Assembly: GCA_021813505.1 (NCBI GenBank)
Contig: JAKAKI010000008.1
Span: forward strand, 1 to 64,000
DNA from: a bacterium
GTDB taxonomy: Bacteria > Zixibacteria > MSB-5A5 > WJJR01
DNA: 64,000 bases
Direction of reading: 5' to 3'
A program made the translations under genes and the position numbers. The notes beneath the pieces are model-generated. The model searched no databases and was not told where the DNA came from. It saw nothing but the letters and a program-made list of their open reading frames with translations. This document shows, piece by piece, positions 37,864 through 48,417 of this stretch. How positions within the stretch are numbered: position 1 is the stretch's first letter; every line of letters starts with the position of its first letter.

Positions 37864-40467
37864 CTATGTAGGCCTCGACCTGTCCAAGCCGGGTACAGAG
37901 CCGGAACATCCCCACGCCGCCGCATAGCAGACCGCCCCGATCACGATCACCACGCTGTATCCCCAAATCATCGCCAGGCAAATCGCGGCCACCGACCCCA
38001 GCACCGACGCCGCGCAATTCAAACCCCAAGCCCAGGGGATGATTGGCCGGTTCACCTGATCGAGCCGTTTCAATCCAAGAGGGAACGGCTGCCCCAGGAG
38101 GAATCCCAACGGAGCCAGAGCGATCAGACTGACCGCAATTCTGACCGGCAGGGGAGAGGCCAGAGTCGTCTGGAAGATCAAAGGCAGAAGCAGAAGCTCG
38201 ACAATCGAAAGTCCCAGAATCCCGCCGAACAACCAGCGCTGGTGATGCGCTGCCGACTTCAGATTCACACGTTGCGTGTACAACGACCCGGCGCCGGCAC
38301 TCACCAACAGCGACGCCAGTACGACGACCAGCGCATAAATGGGGTGGCCTAGGTACAGCACGAATTTCTGCATCAGTGCAATCTCGATCAGAATAAAGCC
38401 AAGGCCGATGGCGACGAAGTAGCTTAGGTCCCGGAAGCCGCCTGGTGTGCGCCAAACAACTCGTCCCTGCTTCGAAAACACGAGGGGGCCAATGAAGAAG
38501 ATCACAACCAGCACCAGCGAGATGATCGCAACTGCGAGCAGATTGAGAATCCCCAGGTTGTTCTTCCGCGATTCCGGCTCGAGCGTCATGATCCGTCCGA
38601 GTTGAGCGGCGCGGACCACGTTGAAGAAGAAGGGACGGTCGTCGGTGGTCGGTGCAATCGCGTACTCGTACGTCGATGTGAACTGATCGGTATTCCCCGC
38701 CTGGGCGCAGGCATCAAAGGCATTCCCGCTCTTCTCGAATGGCGAGTAGACCATTCGACCGGAGCCCATGGCGACACGACTTTTGATCACGTCGATATCA
38801 CGGGTTGTCAGCGCCGATCTCTTGAACATGAAACTGGCCAGTTCGAGTTGTGTGCCGGGCAGCGTGACCGCCGCGATGGCGATGTGTTGCGCGGGATCCG
38901 TGATGCCCAGGCGCTGCGCGGCGGCAAATGCCGTCGTCATCAGCCGCAGGGTTTCGCGTGGCTTGGCAAAGATCCACCGCGTGACCGCCAGCACCCCATC
39001 ATCGGCCAGATGATTGATGTAGTCACAAAACGCTTCTGTCGTGTACAGATGATTCTCGCTCAGGCTGAATGCCCCCGCCGCGCTCGCAGCCCAGGTGTCG
39101 ACCAGGGTCAGTTGAATCAGATCGTAGCGGGAATCGGAGCGGCGGACAAAGGACCGTCCCTCGTCCACGATCAGGCTCACGTCCGGCCGCTGGTACAGTC
39201 CGCCCGAGAAATCACGGTAACGCTCCGACATGATCTCGTGGGAGATGATCGGGTTCAGTTCAACCGCGTCCACATGCCGGGCACCCCAGGCCAGCGCGAA
39301 GTTGACATCCATGCCGCCGCCCGGCCCGATCACCAGCACCCGTCCCGAACCGGCGAGCGCGTTGGGAATCGACGACGCCCAGCCCGGCGCGACCGCATCA
39401 CGCAGTTGCTGCGCACCGATCTGGTGCAACGGATCGCGCAGAATGTACGTCCCGGCATCGCCGTCGATCTCAATCAAGGCCATGTCCGCCTGGCCGGGAA
39501 TCTTGCTGACTGTGATAAACGACAGCGCGTTCCACTTCTCGAAAACCGTTTCTCTGCGGACTTGGCCTTTCAAGTAGCGGAGCGGCAGCACATGCTGAGT
39601 CGCATCGGCCACCAGGAAGACAGCGGTGCCAGCGACAGCCACCCAGGCGCCCCAACGCACGCGGGATTTCAGGGGAGAGGCAACAGTTACTGCTGCTCCT
39701 GCGAATAGTACTGAGGCCGCCAGGCAGGCATCGACTCCGCCAAGAAGATTCAAGATCGGCACCGTGGCCAGCGCTCCGATCGCCGCGCCGGTCAGATCCC
39801 AGGCATAGAGCCGCGACGCGTCTGCCGAGCGGAAGTACAATATCATCGAAATCGCCAGCCCCGCGCTGAAGAACGGAATCAGAAGCAACAGATAGATTCC
39901 AAAGAGGTGCCGGATATTCGCCAGCGAATACCCCAGCGAGATCGGTATGCGCAATGCGAGCGCGATGGCGAGGACCGTTCCGGCACCGGCGGCGATACAA
40001 CTCAGCGCCACATACCGATTCATCCCAGTCTCCGGCAGCCGTGCCCTGTTGCTGAACAGGAACAATCCGGAAGCGCCGAGACCAAACATGGCCAGCGAGA
40101 TCGCCATGAACCCGAAGTGGTAGAACATCAACGCCGAGAACAAACGGGTGACGGAAAGCTCCAGGAGAAGGACCCCTGCCGACAGCAGGCCGATCGCGAT
40201 TCGGAACGATCCGCCGCTGCCGGATGATGAGGATGTGCTCTGGTGTCGTTGGGTCACTGCGGCCGGACCTTTGGGCTTGTCTTCTTCTTCCCACGATGCT
40301 GTCGCGCGCGCGCGCGGGCGAAGGTACAAACCACTCGAATGCAAAATACTCTTCCCTAAGGTGGCGCGGCAACCGCATTTGGCGCGGTGCGCATCAGACT
40401 TCAACCATGTGAATGGGATGGATTCCCCGGCGAATGTGCCAAGAAATTCGACGTTCAGGCTTGACAA
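37864..40467 (-). CDS. Membrane-integrated spermidine synthase-like (SAM-dependent) protein
   Basis: 867 aa; multi-TM at both ends around 'RVLVIGPGGGMDVNFALAWGARHVDAVELNPII'...'YDLIQLTLVDTWAAS'; N-terminal start uncertain. Confidence 0.82.
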   Translation of the reverse strand: MSSLNVEFLGTFAGESIPFTWLKSDAHRAKCGCRATLGKSILHSSGLYLRPRARATASWEEEDKPKGPAAVTQRHQSTSSSSGSGGSFRIAIGLLSAGVLLLELSVTRLFSALMFYHFGFMAISLAMFGLGASGLFLFSNRARLPETGMNRYVALSCIAAGAGTVLAIALALRIPISLGYSLANIRHLFGIYLLLLIPFFSAGLAISMILYFRSADASRLYAWDLTGAAIGALATVPILNLLGGVDACLAASVLFAGAAVTVASPLKSRVRWGAWVAVAGTAVFLVADATQHVLPLRYLKGQVRRETVFEKWNALSFITVSKIPGQADMALIEIDGDAGTYILRDPLHQIGAQQLRDAVAPGWASSIPNALAGSGRVLVIGPGGGMDVNFALAWGARHVDAVELNPIISHEIMSERYRDFSGGLYQRPDVSLIVDEGRSFVRRSDSRYDLIQLTLVDTWAASAAGAFSLSENHLYTTEAFCDYINHLADDGVLAVTRWIFAKPRETLRLMTTAFAAAQRLGITDPAQHIAIAAVTLPGTQLELASFMFKRSALTTRDIDVIKSRVAMGSGRMVYSPFEKSGNAFDACAQAGNTDQFTSTYEYAIAPTTDDRPFFFNVVRAAQLGRIMTLEPESRKNNLGILNLLAVAIISLVLVVIFFIGPLVFSKQGRVVWRTPGGFRDLSYFVAIGLGFILIEIALMQKFVLYLGHPIYALVVVLASLLVSAGAGSLYTQRVNLKSAAHHQRWLFGGILGLSIVELLLLPLIFQTTLASPLPVRIAVSLIALAPLGFLLGQPFPLGLKRLDQVNRPIIPWAWGLNCAASVLGSVAAICLAMIWGYSVVIVIGAVCYAAAWGCSGSVPGLDRSRPT

Positions 40468-40577
40468 CTCATTCGCAATTGCGATCTTAGATTAGTCGTG
40501 TTGATCGTACCACCGGCTGAATGAACGAGGCGTTAGAGAATGTCCACGGTCGGCTCCACGATCCAAACCCGGAGGGG

Positions 40578-42284
40578 ATGAATATGGGACGGCATTTGTT
40601 GCGAGCGGTGCTGGCACTGGCAGTGCTCGGTTGCGGTACGGTTGTGGCATGGGGTGCCAATAGCATCGAGATTGAAAGCAAGACAGTCAACAAAGGGCAG
40701 ACCGGCGTCACCATCTCCATCAAGCTGACCAACGACGTCATCATCCGCAACATTGTCCTTCCGATAGCACTGCGCTCCATCACGCCGGGTGCGTTCGTCA
40801 CATCCCTGCAGCCGGTTTTTGGGGATCGCCTGCCGACGGCGTCGGGATCCCCGATCGCCGAGATCATCATCACCAATCAGTACGCGGATGAAAACGGAAA
40901 CTGCAAAACATCCCAGCCCGGTGGATTCGGTCTGATCACCTTCGCCGATGGCGCCAGCCATCCCGTGGCGGCGGAACCCGAGGGTGTCCTGTTCGTACGT
41001 GGCAAGATTCTTGGCGCAACCCTGCCTCCCGGCACCGACGCCACCGGGTCCATGGGGTTGCTGGTTGACGTGACAACCAGCCAGGGCCAGTTTGAGATCG
41101 ATACGACATGTTCAGACCCGGCCAACCACAGCGTGTTTGTGCAGGATGGGACCAACGCCAAGATCATTCCGACACTGACCAAGGGGACGATCTCGATCGG
41201 CCATCCGCCAGTCGCGCGTGATACGTCATGGACCACGCCCGAGGACTCGCCCAAGAACGTCAGCTATCTCCCGGCCTCCGATCCCGACTTGGACGCCCTA
41301 ACGTTTTCCATTATCACTCCGCCGCAACATGGTGTGACTAATGGGTTTAATCCAAGCACGGGGGCCTTCAGCTACGTACCTGATCCCAACTACCACGGGC
41401 CGGACTCGCTGGAGTTTAGGGCAACCGATGGTGGGTTTCTATCCAACATCGCCAAAGTCCGCATCACGGTGATCTCGCTCAACGATCCGCCTGTCGCCCG
41501 GGATACCGTCATCTTGACCATTGAGGATACACCGGTGTCGGGCCAGCTCCAGGCGTTCGATGTCGATGGCGACGCTCTGACCTTCTCGAAGCTGACCGGT
41601 CCGTTCCACGGCGTTTTCTCAGCGTTCAACGCCTCCACCGGGACATTCCTGTACACACCGGCAGCGAATTACTCAGGACCCGACTCGATAACTTATCGGG
41701 CTCGTGATGGTGTCGCCAACTCCAATACCGCGACTGTCCGCATCACGGTAGCTGCGGTTAATGACCCGCCGGTGGCGCGCGACACCTCGGTCAACTTGTC
41801 CATGAACGCTACGGCGGCGCTCCGGTTCCATTCGTATGATGTTGACGGCGGCCCTCCTACGTACTCCAACATCGCTGGCCCGTTCAATGGGACATTCTCC
41901 GGTTTCGACCCATCGACGGGTGTGTTCACATACCAGGCCGGCACAGGCTACACGGGCCGCGATTCGATCATGTTCCAGGTGAATGACGGACTGGATAATT
42001 CTAACGTCGGGACCGTGCGCATTCTGATCTCCGAGATTGTGTGTAATTGTCCTTTCAATGGCGATCCGACCATGGATGGTGTGACGGATGTTTTCGATCT
42101 CCTCTATGAAATCGACGTCATATTTGAGTCCACTCCGTACCCGATCATTCCTCCGTGTAAGCGCTCGTATGTGGAGATGAATTGCGACTGCGTCCTGGAC
42201 GTCTTCGACGTCATTTACCTCATTGACTTTCTTTTTTCCAGTGGCCCGCCTCCGTGTAAGCTCTGTGACGCGGTCTGCCCATAG
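40578..42284 (+). CDS. Secreted cohesin-like + tandem cadherin-like (VCBS/tandem-95) protein with dockerin-like C-terminus
   Basis: 'NSIEIESKTVNKGQTGVTISIKLTND' N-domain; repeats 'NDPPVARDT...DVDGDALTFSKLTGPFHGVFSAFNASTGTFLYTPAANYSGPDSITYRARDG'; C-term 'FNGDPTMDGVTDVFDLLYEIDVIF...DVFDVIYLIDFLFSSGPPP'. Confidence 0.88.
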   Translation: MNMGRHLLRAVLALAVLGCGTVVAWGANSIEIESKTVNKGQTGVTISIKLTNDVIIRNIVLPIALRSITPGAFVTSLQPVFGDRLPTASGSPIAEIIITNQYADENGNCKTSQPGGFGLITFADGASHPVAAEPEGVLFVRGKILGATLPPGTDATGSMGLLVDVTTSQGQFEIDTTCSDPANHSVFVQDGTNAKIIPTLTKGTISIGHPPVARDTSWTTPEDSPKNVSYLPASDPDLDALTFSIITPPQHGVTNGFNPSTGAFSYVPDPNYHGPDSLEFRATDGGFLSNIAKVRITVISLNDPPVARDTVILTIEDTPVSGQLQAFDVDGDALTFSKLTGPFHGVFSAFNASTGTFLYTPAANYSGPDSITYRARDGVANSNTATVRITVAAVNDPPVARDTSVNLSMNATAALRFHSYDVDGGPPTYSNIAGPFNGTFSGFDPSTGVFTYQAGTGYTGRDSIMFQVNDGLDNSNVGTVRILISEIVCNCPFNGDPTMDGVTDVFDLLYEIDVIFESTPYPIIPPCKRSYVEMNCDCVLDVFDVIYLIDFLFSSGPPPCKLCDAVCP

Positions 42285-42306
42285 GCCAGTGGCTGCTTGA
42301 TGCTTG

Positions 42307-42346
42307 GGCCTCCCGCCCCGTCTCACGGGTGCGGGAGGCCTTTTTT
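42307..42346 (+). terminator. Rho-independent terminator
   Basis: GGCCTCCCGC-ccc..ggt-GCGGGAGGCC-TTTTTT. Confidence 0.9.
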
Positions 42347-42681
42347 CGGGACCAGTCCGGCCGCAGCCTCGGAATCAATCCGTCCCATTCCATGCCTTCA
42401 CTCCGAAGTTCCTGACAAGTGACAGAATAAGACCCCCTTTGTCCGGGAATACCATGGACTGTAATGGGTAATACACCGTGAGGCCACGGGTACGCCGGGG
42501 CCGGAAGCGGACGACAGCAAACGGGAAGAATCAGTTGACAATTGGCAGGCGTTGAGGTAAAATTTTGGCTTCGTTTCCGTCGCCGGCAGCGACGGGACGG
42601 GTCGGGTGGCTTTGGGGGTTCTCAGCCGGGGGCACCAGGCGCGAGTCAAAGCGGAGTGAACTCAGGGAAGGACGGACACCG

Positions 42682-44214
42682 ATGAAGAAACAGTGGCTGG
42701 TTACAATTCTGGCTGGAATCGCCATCGCTTTGTGTCTCATGACTCCTGTCGCCGAGGCGCAGGGCTTGGTCGGCAATACGTTTCAGAATTGGAACCTGCT
42801 GCCCGGAGGGGCTCGGGCACGGGGCATGGGCGGGGCTTTCCTCGGTGTTTCCAACGACGCCACCGCGGCCACATGGAATCCTGCCGGCTTGATCTACAAT
42901 GAAGGGGTTTCGCTAACGACGAATTACAGCTTGTCCCATGTGGGCTTGGATCTCAACCGGACGGCGCCGGGCCAGGGATTGCAGCCGCGTTCGCAGAACG
43001 CGAACCTGTCCAATCTGTCGGCGGCGGCCTTTCTGGCGCCCTTGACTCTGCAGGAGCATGAATTCGTCCTCTCGGTCTACTACGATCGCGTTCAGGATCT
43101 CTTCGCGAGGGGTGAGTTTGTGACCGATCAGCCCAGCGGCGATCTGGGGACGAGCAGACCGTTCCTGGCGAATTTTGACATGACGGGGAATCTGGCCATG
43201 GTCGGACTCGGATTCGGCACCGTCCTCAAGGGTCCGCTCACCGGCGGCCTCACACTGAATCTGGCGACCGGTGACGGCAGTGAGCGCCATCGCGAGCATA
43301 TTGACTACAGCGCATTCACTGGAGCTGAATACGATTCCATCAACTGGACTGACAAATCGAATCTGGATTACTCCGGCCTCAACGTGAAGCTCGGATTGCT
43401 CTACAAAAAAGAGCGCTGGACTGCTGCCATGATTTTCGTGCCGGGTTGGACTCTGACCCAGACGCTCCGCTACGAGGCTCAGTACTTCCGCTATCACAAC
43501 GAGATCGAGCAGCCGTCATCGGTCATGCTGACCGGCCCTCAGGGTACCAAGCGGCGGATCTCGATTCCGTATACCGTGGGATTGGGCGGAACGTATCGTC
43601 TGACAGACAACGTCATGCTGGCTGCCGATTACCAATTCCGGCCGTTTAAGCGTGAGGGTTCCTATCAGTTCCAGATGGATCCACATGCTCCTGATTCCGC
43701 GTACGAGACCATGCAGACGGACTGGTACAATCTCCAGCAGGTTCGGTTGGGCGTCGAGTACATGAAGGAAACCAAATATGGTATCGTTCCCCTCCGGATG
43801 GGCGTCCGCAACGAGCCGATGTTGATTGGAAACACATCGGGTGCGCGGACGATCTTCGACGAGCGCTCCGACCCGGTCAAAGGCGAACTTCGTTCGACTT
43901 ACTTTATTCCAATCACGACTCCCGGCAGTGAGGGCGACCAAATTATGGGGTGGACCCTGGCGCTAGGATCGGGGATCCACTGGTCCCAGGTCCATCTTGA
44001 TCTCTCGCTTGAGTTCACCGGCTATTCTTACAAAGAGGATAACGCCAGCATTCGGATGATCCGCCAGTGTCCGAGCTGCCCCGACCTCGGTCCCGAAGAC
44101 AACGTGGCTACCGATGAATGGGGACGCCGCGTCACCGACGAGTTGGGCACCTATTCCCGGGAGTACAAGGACAATCGGATGAGGTTCTCTCTCAACTTCA
44201 CGGGGTACTTCTAG
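42682..44214 (+). CDS. Outer-membrane beta-barrel, OmpP1/FadL-like
   Basis: Signal peptide; 'GARARGMGGAFLGVSNDATAATWNPAGL'; alternating beta-strand pattern; terminal aromatic residues '...MRFSLNFTGYF'. Confidence 0.87.
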   Translation: MKKQWLVTILAGIAIALCLMTPVAEAQGLVGNTFQNWNLLPGGARARGMGGAFLGVSNDATAATWNPAGLIYNEGVSLTTNYSLSHVGLDLNRTAPGQGLQPRSQNANLSNLSAAAFLAPLTLQEHEFVLSVYYDRVQDLFARGEFVTDQPSGDLGTSRPFLANFDMTGNLAMVGLGFGTVLKGPLTGGLTLNLATGDGSERHREHIDYSAFTGAEYDSINWTDKSNLDYSGLNVKLGLLYKKERWTAAMIFVPGWTLTQTLRYEAQYFRYHNEIEQPSSVMLTGPQGTKRRISIPYTVGLGGTYRLTDNVMLAADYQFRPFKREGSYQFQMDPHAPDSAYETMQTDWYNLQQVRLGVEYMKETKYGIVPLRMGVRNEPMLIGNTSGARTIFDERSDPVKGELRSTYFIPITTPGSEGDQIMGWTLALGSGIHWSQVHLDLSLEFTGYSYKEDNASIRMIRQCPSCPDLGPEDNVATDEWGRRVTDELGTYSREYKDNRMRFSLNFTGYF

Positions 44215-44287
44215 GAATCGGCCACGGCCCGGTCAAGTTCTGGAGGACCCGGCCGACGATATAAGGGCAACAGAGTAGAAAGGTCCA

Positions 44288-44992
44288 ATGGCGACAACGC
44301 AAGCCACTTCCAAGCGACTCACGAAGCACCAGTTGAAGCAGGATGCCTTCACGACGGCGATCTTTGCCGGGCGCGAGTGGATCCAGCAAAATCTCCGAAT
44401 TGCCCTCATGGGCCTCGGCGGTATCGTGGCCATCCTCGCAATCGTCTGGGGAATCAACTACTACCGCACCAGCCAGGCCGCACAGGCGAATTCGCTGTTT
44501 GGCCAGGCCGGCGTAGATATCCGGGGTGGAAACCTCGCTGCCGGTATCATCAGCCTGCGCAAACTGGTTGATGAGCACTCCGGAGCGACGGTGGCCGGGA
44601 TCGCCTGTGTTCAACTGGCGGACGCCTATTTCCAGCAACGGACTTTCGACGACGCCAAGAAGTACTTTCAGAAATACATCGATTCGTATGGGAACGACCC
44701 GACCATGAGCGCTGCCGCGTGGAGCGGGCTGGCCGCCATCGACGAACAAGCCTCTGCCAATGCCGACGCGGCGCAAAAATTCATGAAGGCGGCGGGGTTC
44801 ATTCCTAAGACCTTTCAGGCCGCGGAGTATCTGCGAGGAGCGCTCCGTTGTGCCTTCGCCGCCAAGGACTCTGCTCTGGCCACTCAGATCTTCTCGGCCC
44901 TCGAGAAGGACTACGGTCCCAACGATCAGAATGTCCGTCTGGCCCGCCAGGACATGATTGAGAACAAGTTTCTCGAAACCCAGGTCAACTGA
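44288..44992 (+). CDS. TPR-type, YfgM-like membrane-anchored protein
   Basis: 234 aa; single TM 'IALMGLGGIVAILAIVWGINYYR'; 'AGIACVQLADAYFQQRTFDDAKKYFQKYIDSYG' TPR. Confidence 0.7.
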   Translation: MATTQATSKRLTKHQLKQDAFTTAIFAGREWIQQNLRIALMGLGGIVAILAIVWGINYYRTSQAAQANSLFGQAGVDIRGGNLAAGIISLRKLVDEHSGATVAGIACVQLADAYFQQRTFDDAKKYFQKYIDSYGNDPTMSAAAWSGLAAIDEQASANADAAQKFMKAAGFIPKTFQAAEYLRGALRCAFAAKDSALATQIFSALEKDYGPNDQNVRLARQDMIENKFLETQVN

Positions 44993-45014
44993 GGCAGATT
45001 TCCCCAAAGTCAGC

Positions 45015-45082
45015 TTGTGGCACGGGTCGAAAGACCCGTGTTTCATTTGGGCCCTCCAGCCCTTGAAACAATTGTTGCCACC
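45015..45082. repeat. Palindromic intergenic element (GGCACGGGTCgaaaGACCCGTG type)
   Basis: CACGGGTC-gaaa-GACCCGTG plus TTTCA...TGAAA and GTGGCA/TGCCAC flanks. Confidence 0.6.
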
Positions 45083-45111
45083 CGGGAACGCCTCAGGTAT
45101 TTTCAACCCAG

Positions 45112-45528
45112 ATGAGTGAACAGGGTACCATCGATCCGGCACCGGAATCGCCTCGCATTCCGGTGGAAGAGCCTGCAGGGGAGCGGCTTTTTCCAGGATT
45201 CGCCGAACCCGTGCCACTCTCCGAGGAAATCGAAGAGGGGCGCGCCCCCGCGATCATGGCCTATATCCCGTTCGGCTGCTTTGTTGCCCTGGTGCGCTAC
45301 CGCCACAATGCCTTCGCGGTGCGTCACGGCAAGCAGGGTCTCTTTCTCACGTTTTGTGAAATGCTGGCCGGGCTGTTCCTGATTCCCCGCTTGTCGGAAT
45401 ACTTCTGGGTAACAGTCGTGTTCGCGTCGCTCGCCTCCACGGTCACCGGCGTGTATTACGCACTTCAGGGCCGTGAGTGGACCATTCCAATCATTGGGAA
45501 GTGGTTCGACGAACACATGAAGATCTGA
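45112..45528 (+). CDS. Small membrane protein, hypothetical
   Basis: 138 aa; 'APAIMAYIPFGCFVALVRYRHNAFAVRHGKQGLFLTFCEMLAGLFLIP'. Confidence 0.65.
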   Translation: MSEQGTIDPAPESPRIPVEEPAGERLFPGFAEPVPLSEEIEEGRAPAIMAYIPFGCFVALVRYRHNAFAVRHGKQGLFLTFCEMLAGLFLIPRLSEYFWVTVVFASLASTVTGVYYALQGREWTIPIIGKWFDEHMKI

Positions 45529-45660
45529 AGAATCCACTCAATGATTTGGGAAAGATCAGGAACATGGCGCTGCCGTGACGGCCGGGCGCGGAACTCTCAC
45601 AATGGCCGCATTGTTCGCACGGCTGTCCCAGAACTTCCTTCAGAGATCGGATAACCGAAA

Positions 45661-47148
45661 ATGTCTGTAACTCCAAAACCACTTCTCGTTGCCAAAAGTC
45701 AGCGAGATCTATGTCTCTTGCCGCAGATGGCCAATCGCCACGGGCTGATCGCCGGCGCCACCGGGACCGGGAAGACGGTCACGCTGCAGGTGATGGCGGA
45801 GAGTTTCAGCCGTATTGGCGTGCCGGTGTTCCTGGCGGACGTCAAGGGAGACCTGGCCGGTATCAGCCAGCCTGGCAGCGATACGCCCAAGGTCAGCGAA
45901 CGCCGCAAGCTGCTCGATCTCGGCGGCGTGCCATTTGCCGGATGTCCTGTCGTGCTTTGGGATCTATTCGGCGACGCAGGGCACCCGGTACGGGCCACCA
46001 CATCGGAGATGGGGCCGCTGCTTTTATCCCGCCTGTTGAATCTCAACGAGACGCAAAGTGGCGTGCTCACACTCGTGTTCAAGATCGCCGACGACAGTGG
46101 CCTTTTGCTGCTCGATGCCAAGGATCTTCGCGCCATGCTGCAGTATGTTGGCGACCACGCCTCAGAGTTCACGACCGAGTATGGACGCATCTCCGCCGCC
46201 AGCATCGGGACAATCCAACGCGGTCTGCTGACGCTGGATGAGCAGGGGGGAGACAAGTTTTTCGGGGAGCCGGCGCTCAATTTGGATGATCTGATTCAGA
46301 CCGATTCGAACGGACACGGCGTAGTCAATATCCTCGCCGCAGATCGTCTGATGCAGTCGCCGCGCATCTATGCGACATTCCTTCTCTGGCTCCTCTCGGA
46401 ACTATTCGAGCAGCTTCCCGAAACCGGCGACCCGGCCAAACCGAAGCTCGTGTTCTTCTTCGATGAGGCGCATCTGATCTTCAACGATGCTCCCCAGGCG
46501 CTCCTGGAGAAAGTCGAACAGGTGGTTCGGCTGATCCGCTCCAAAGGTGTCGGTGTCTACTTCGTATCGCAGAATCCGCTCGACATCCCGGATGTCGTGC
46601 TTGGCCAGTTGGGTAATCGCGTGCAGCACGCGTTGCGCGCATTTACCCCCCGTGACCAGAAAGCCGTGCGTGCCGCCGCCGAAACATTCCGAAGCAATCC
46701 GGCTCTCGACGTCGAGAAAGTGATCGGCGAACTGGGTGTCGGGGAGGCACTCGTTTCGTTCCTGGATGAAAAGGGCTCGCCGGGCATCGTGGAACGGGCC
46801 TTCGTTTGTCCTCCGGCAAGCCAGATCGGCCCGATCACACCGCCTCAGCGCCAGCAATTGATTCGTGGCTCGGTGCTCTTCGGCCAGTATGAAAATGTGA
46901 TCGACCGTGAATCGGCTTTCGAGCGGCTCAAAGCCCAGCGGCCGATCGGCGTCGAGACGCGTGCTCCTGAGATCGAGGCGCAGCGACCGGTCGAACGGCC
47001 GATGAGCACCGGGCGCCCGGGACGGCCGCGCGAGGACATGATGACCGCCATGGCCAAGAGTGCCGCCCGCGCCGTGGGCAGCCAGCTTGGCCGGCAGATT
47101 ATCCGGGGTGTGCTTGGTTCCATCCTGGGTGGCCGCGGGAGGATATGA
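45661..47148 (+). CDS. HerA-like helicase / DUF853 ATPase (YjgR type)
   Basis: Walker A '[16 protein letters not shown]', '[14 protein letters not shown]', '[49 protein letters not shown]'. Confidence 0.95.
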   Translation: MSVTPKPLLVAKSQRDLCLLPQMANRHGLIAGATGTGKTVTLQVMAESFSRIGVPVFLADVKGDLAGISQPGSDTPKVSERRKLLDLGGVPFAGCPVVLWDLFGDAGHPVRATTSEMGPLLLSRLLNLNETQSGVLTLVFKIADDSGLLLLDAKDLRAMLQYVGDHASEFTTEYGRISAASIGTIQRGLLTLDEQGGDKFFGEPALNLDDLIQTDSNGHGVVNILAADRLMQSPRIYATFLLWLLSELFEQLPETGDPAKPKLVFFFDEAHLIFNDAPQALLEKVEQVVRLIRSKGVGVYFVSQNPLDIPDVVLGQLGNRVQHALRAFTPRDQKAVRAAAETFRSNPALDVEKVIGELGVGEALVSFLDEKGSPGIVERAFVCPPASQIGPITPPQRQQLIRGSVLFGQYENVIDRESAFERLKAQRPIGVETRAPEIEAQRPVERPMSTGRPGRPREDMMTAMAKSAARAVGSQLGRQIIRGVLGSILGGRGRI

Positions 47149-47206
47149 TTGACGCGGTGTGACCCCGTCCGTATCAATCCCGACCGGGCTCATGGGAGGA
47201 CTGCTT

Positions 47207-47818
47207 ATGCCGGCGGGACAAGCGAACACTTCAAAACTGAGTTTCCACCCTCTGACACCGGATCGATGGAGTGATCTGGAGTTGTTGTTCGGTTTACGCG
47301 GCGCCTGCGGTGGATGCTGGTGTATGTCCCCGCGCGTCCCCAGATCGATCTTTATTCGCAGCCAGGGTGACGGCAACAAGCGCGCGTTCAAGCGCATCGT
47401 TCGTGCGGGCGAGGAACCGGGGATTCTGGCGTACTCCGGCAAAACACCGGTCGGATGGTGTGCGCTCGCTCCGCGCGAGGTGTTCAAACGGCTCGAAAAG
47501 TCCCGTGTGCTGAAACCGGTCGACGATGCGCCGGTTTGGTCCGTCGTCTGTTTCTTCGTGGCCCGGCCGTATCGGCGCACGGGGATCAGCGTCCGGTTGC
47601 TTGAGGCCGCTGTGGCGTATGCGAAACGGCGCGGGGCGCGCATTGTCGAGGGATACCCATTCGATTACGAGTCGAAGAAGACTCCCGATGCCTTCGTGTG
47701 GACCGGGCTGGTCGGGACATTCCGAGATGCCGGATTCACCGAGGTTGCTCGGCGCTCCGCAACCCGGCCCATCATGCGCTACTCCATCGCCCCTGTGAAA
47801 CGAGGACGCAAGGAATGA
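47207..47818 (+). CDS. GNAT-family N-acetyltransferase
   Basis: 'VVCFFVARPYRRTGISVRLLEAAVAYAKRRGARIVEGYP'; RBS GGGAGGA upstream of ATG 47207. Confidence 0.85.
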   Translation: MPAGQANTSKLSFHPLTPDRWSDLELLFGLRGACGGCWCMSPRVPRSIFIRSQGDGNKRAFKRIVRAGEEPGILAYSGKTPVGWCALAPREVFKRLEKSRVLKPVDDAPVWSVVCFFVARPYRRTGISVRLLEAAVAYAKRRGARIVEGYPFDYESKKTPDAFVWTGLVGTFRDAGFTEVARRSATRPIMRYSIAPVKRGRKE

Positions 47819-48417
47819 GTCCCAAAAAGAAAGCGAAGCGAACGACTGCCGCGAATCTCCTTGGCCGTTGCCCCTGGCCCGCCGATGATCCGCTGATGAT
47901 CGCCTACCATGACACCGAGTGGGGAACGCCGTTGCACGATGATCAACGTCTGTTCGAATTCATGATTCTCGATGCCTTTCAGGCAGGCTTAAGCTGGTCC
48001 ACTATTCTGCGCAAACGCGAGAACTTCCGGCGTGCCCTGGCCGGATTCGACCCGCTCAAAGTCGCCCGGTTCGATGCGGCGGATGTCCGCCGGCTTCTCG
48101 CTGACGCCGGGATCATTCGCAATCGGCTCAAGGTCGCAGCCGCCATCTCCAATGCGCAGGCGTTCCTTCAGACCCAGAAAGAATTCGGCACATTCGATCG
48201 CTACATCTGGAGTTTCGTCGGCGGCAAACCGATCAAGAACCGCCGGAGAACTCTCAAACAGATTCCCCCACAGTCCCAAGAAGCCGAAGCCATGAGCCGC
48301 GATTTGCGCGACCGGGGATTCAAATTCGTCGGACCGACGATCTGCTACGCCTTCATGCAGGCAGCCGGGATGGTCAACGACCACCTCGTCAGTTGCTTTC
48401 GGCACTGTCAGGTTTGA
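47815..48417 (+). CDS. tag: DNA-3-methyladenine glycosylase I
   Basis: 'RCPWPADDPLMIAYHDTEWGTPLHDDQRLFEFMILDAFQAGLSWSTILRKRENFRRAL...FKFVGPTICYAFMQAAGMVNDH'. Confidence 0.95.
   Translation: MSPKKKAKRTTAANLLGRCPWPADDPLMIAYHDTEWGTPLHDDQRLFEFMILDAFQAGLSWSTILRKRENFRRALAGFDPLKVARFDAADVRRLLADAGIIRNRLKVAAAISNAQAFLQTQKEFGTFDRYIWSFVGGKPIKNRRRTLKQIPPQSQEAEAMSRDLRDRGFKFVGPTICYAFMQAAGMVNDHLVSCFRHCQV

Noticed and set aside
38602-39708. 368-aa plus-strand ORF
   Set aside because: Fully antisense to the spermidine synthase-like gene, low-complexity Arg/Gly/His-rich composition, no family motif; a GC-rich shadow ORF.
46402-47643. 413-aa minus-strand ORF
   Set aside because: Antisense to the HerA/DUF853 and GNAT genes, both of which have clear motifs.
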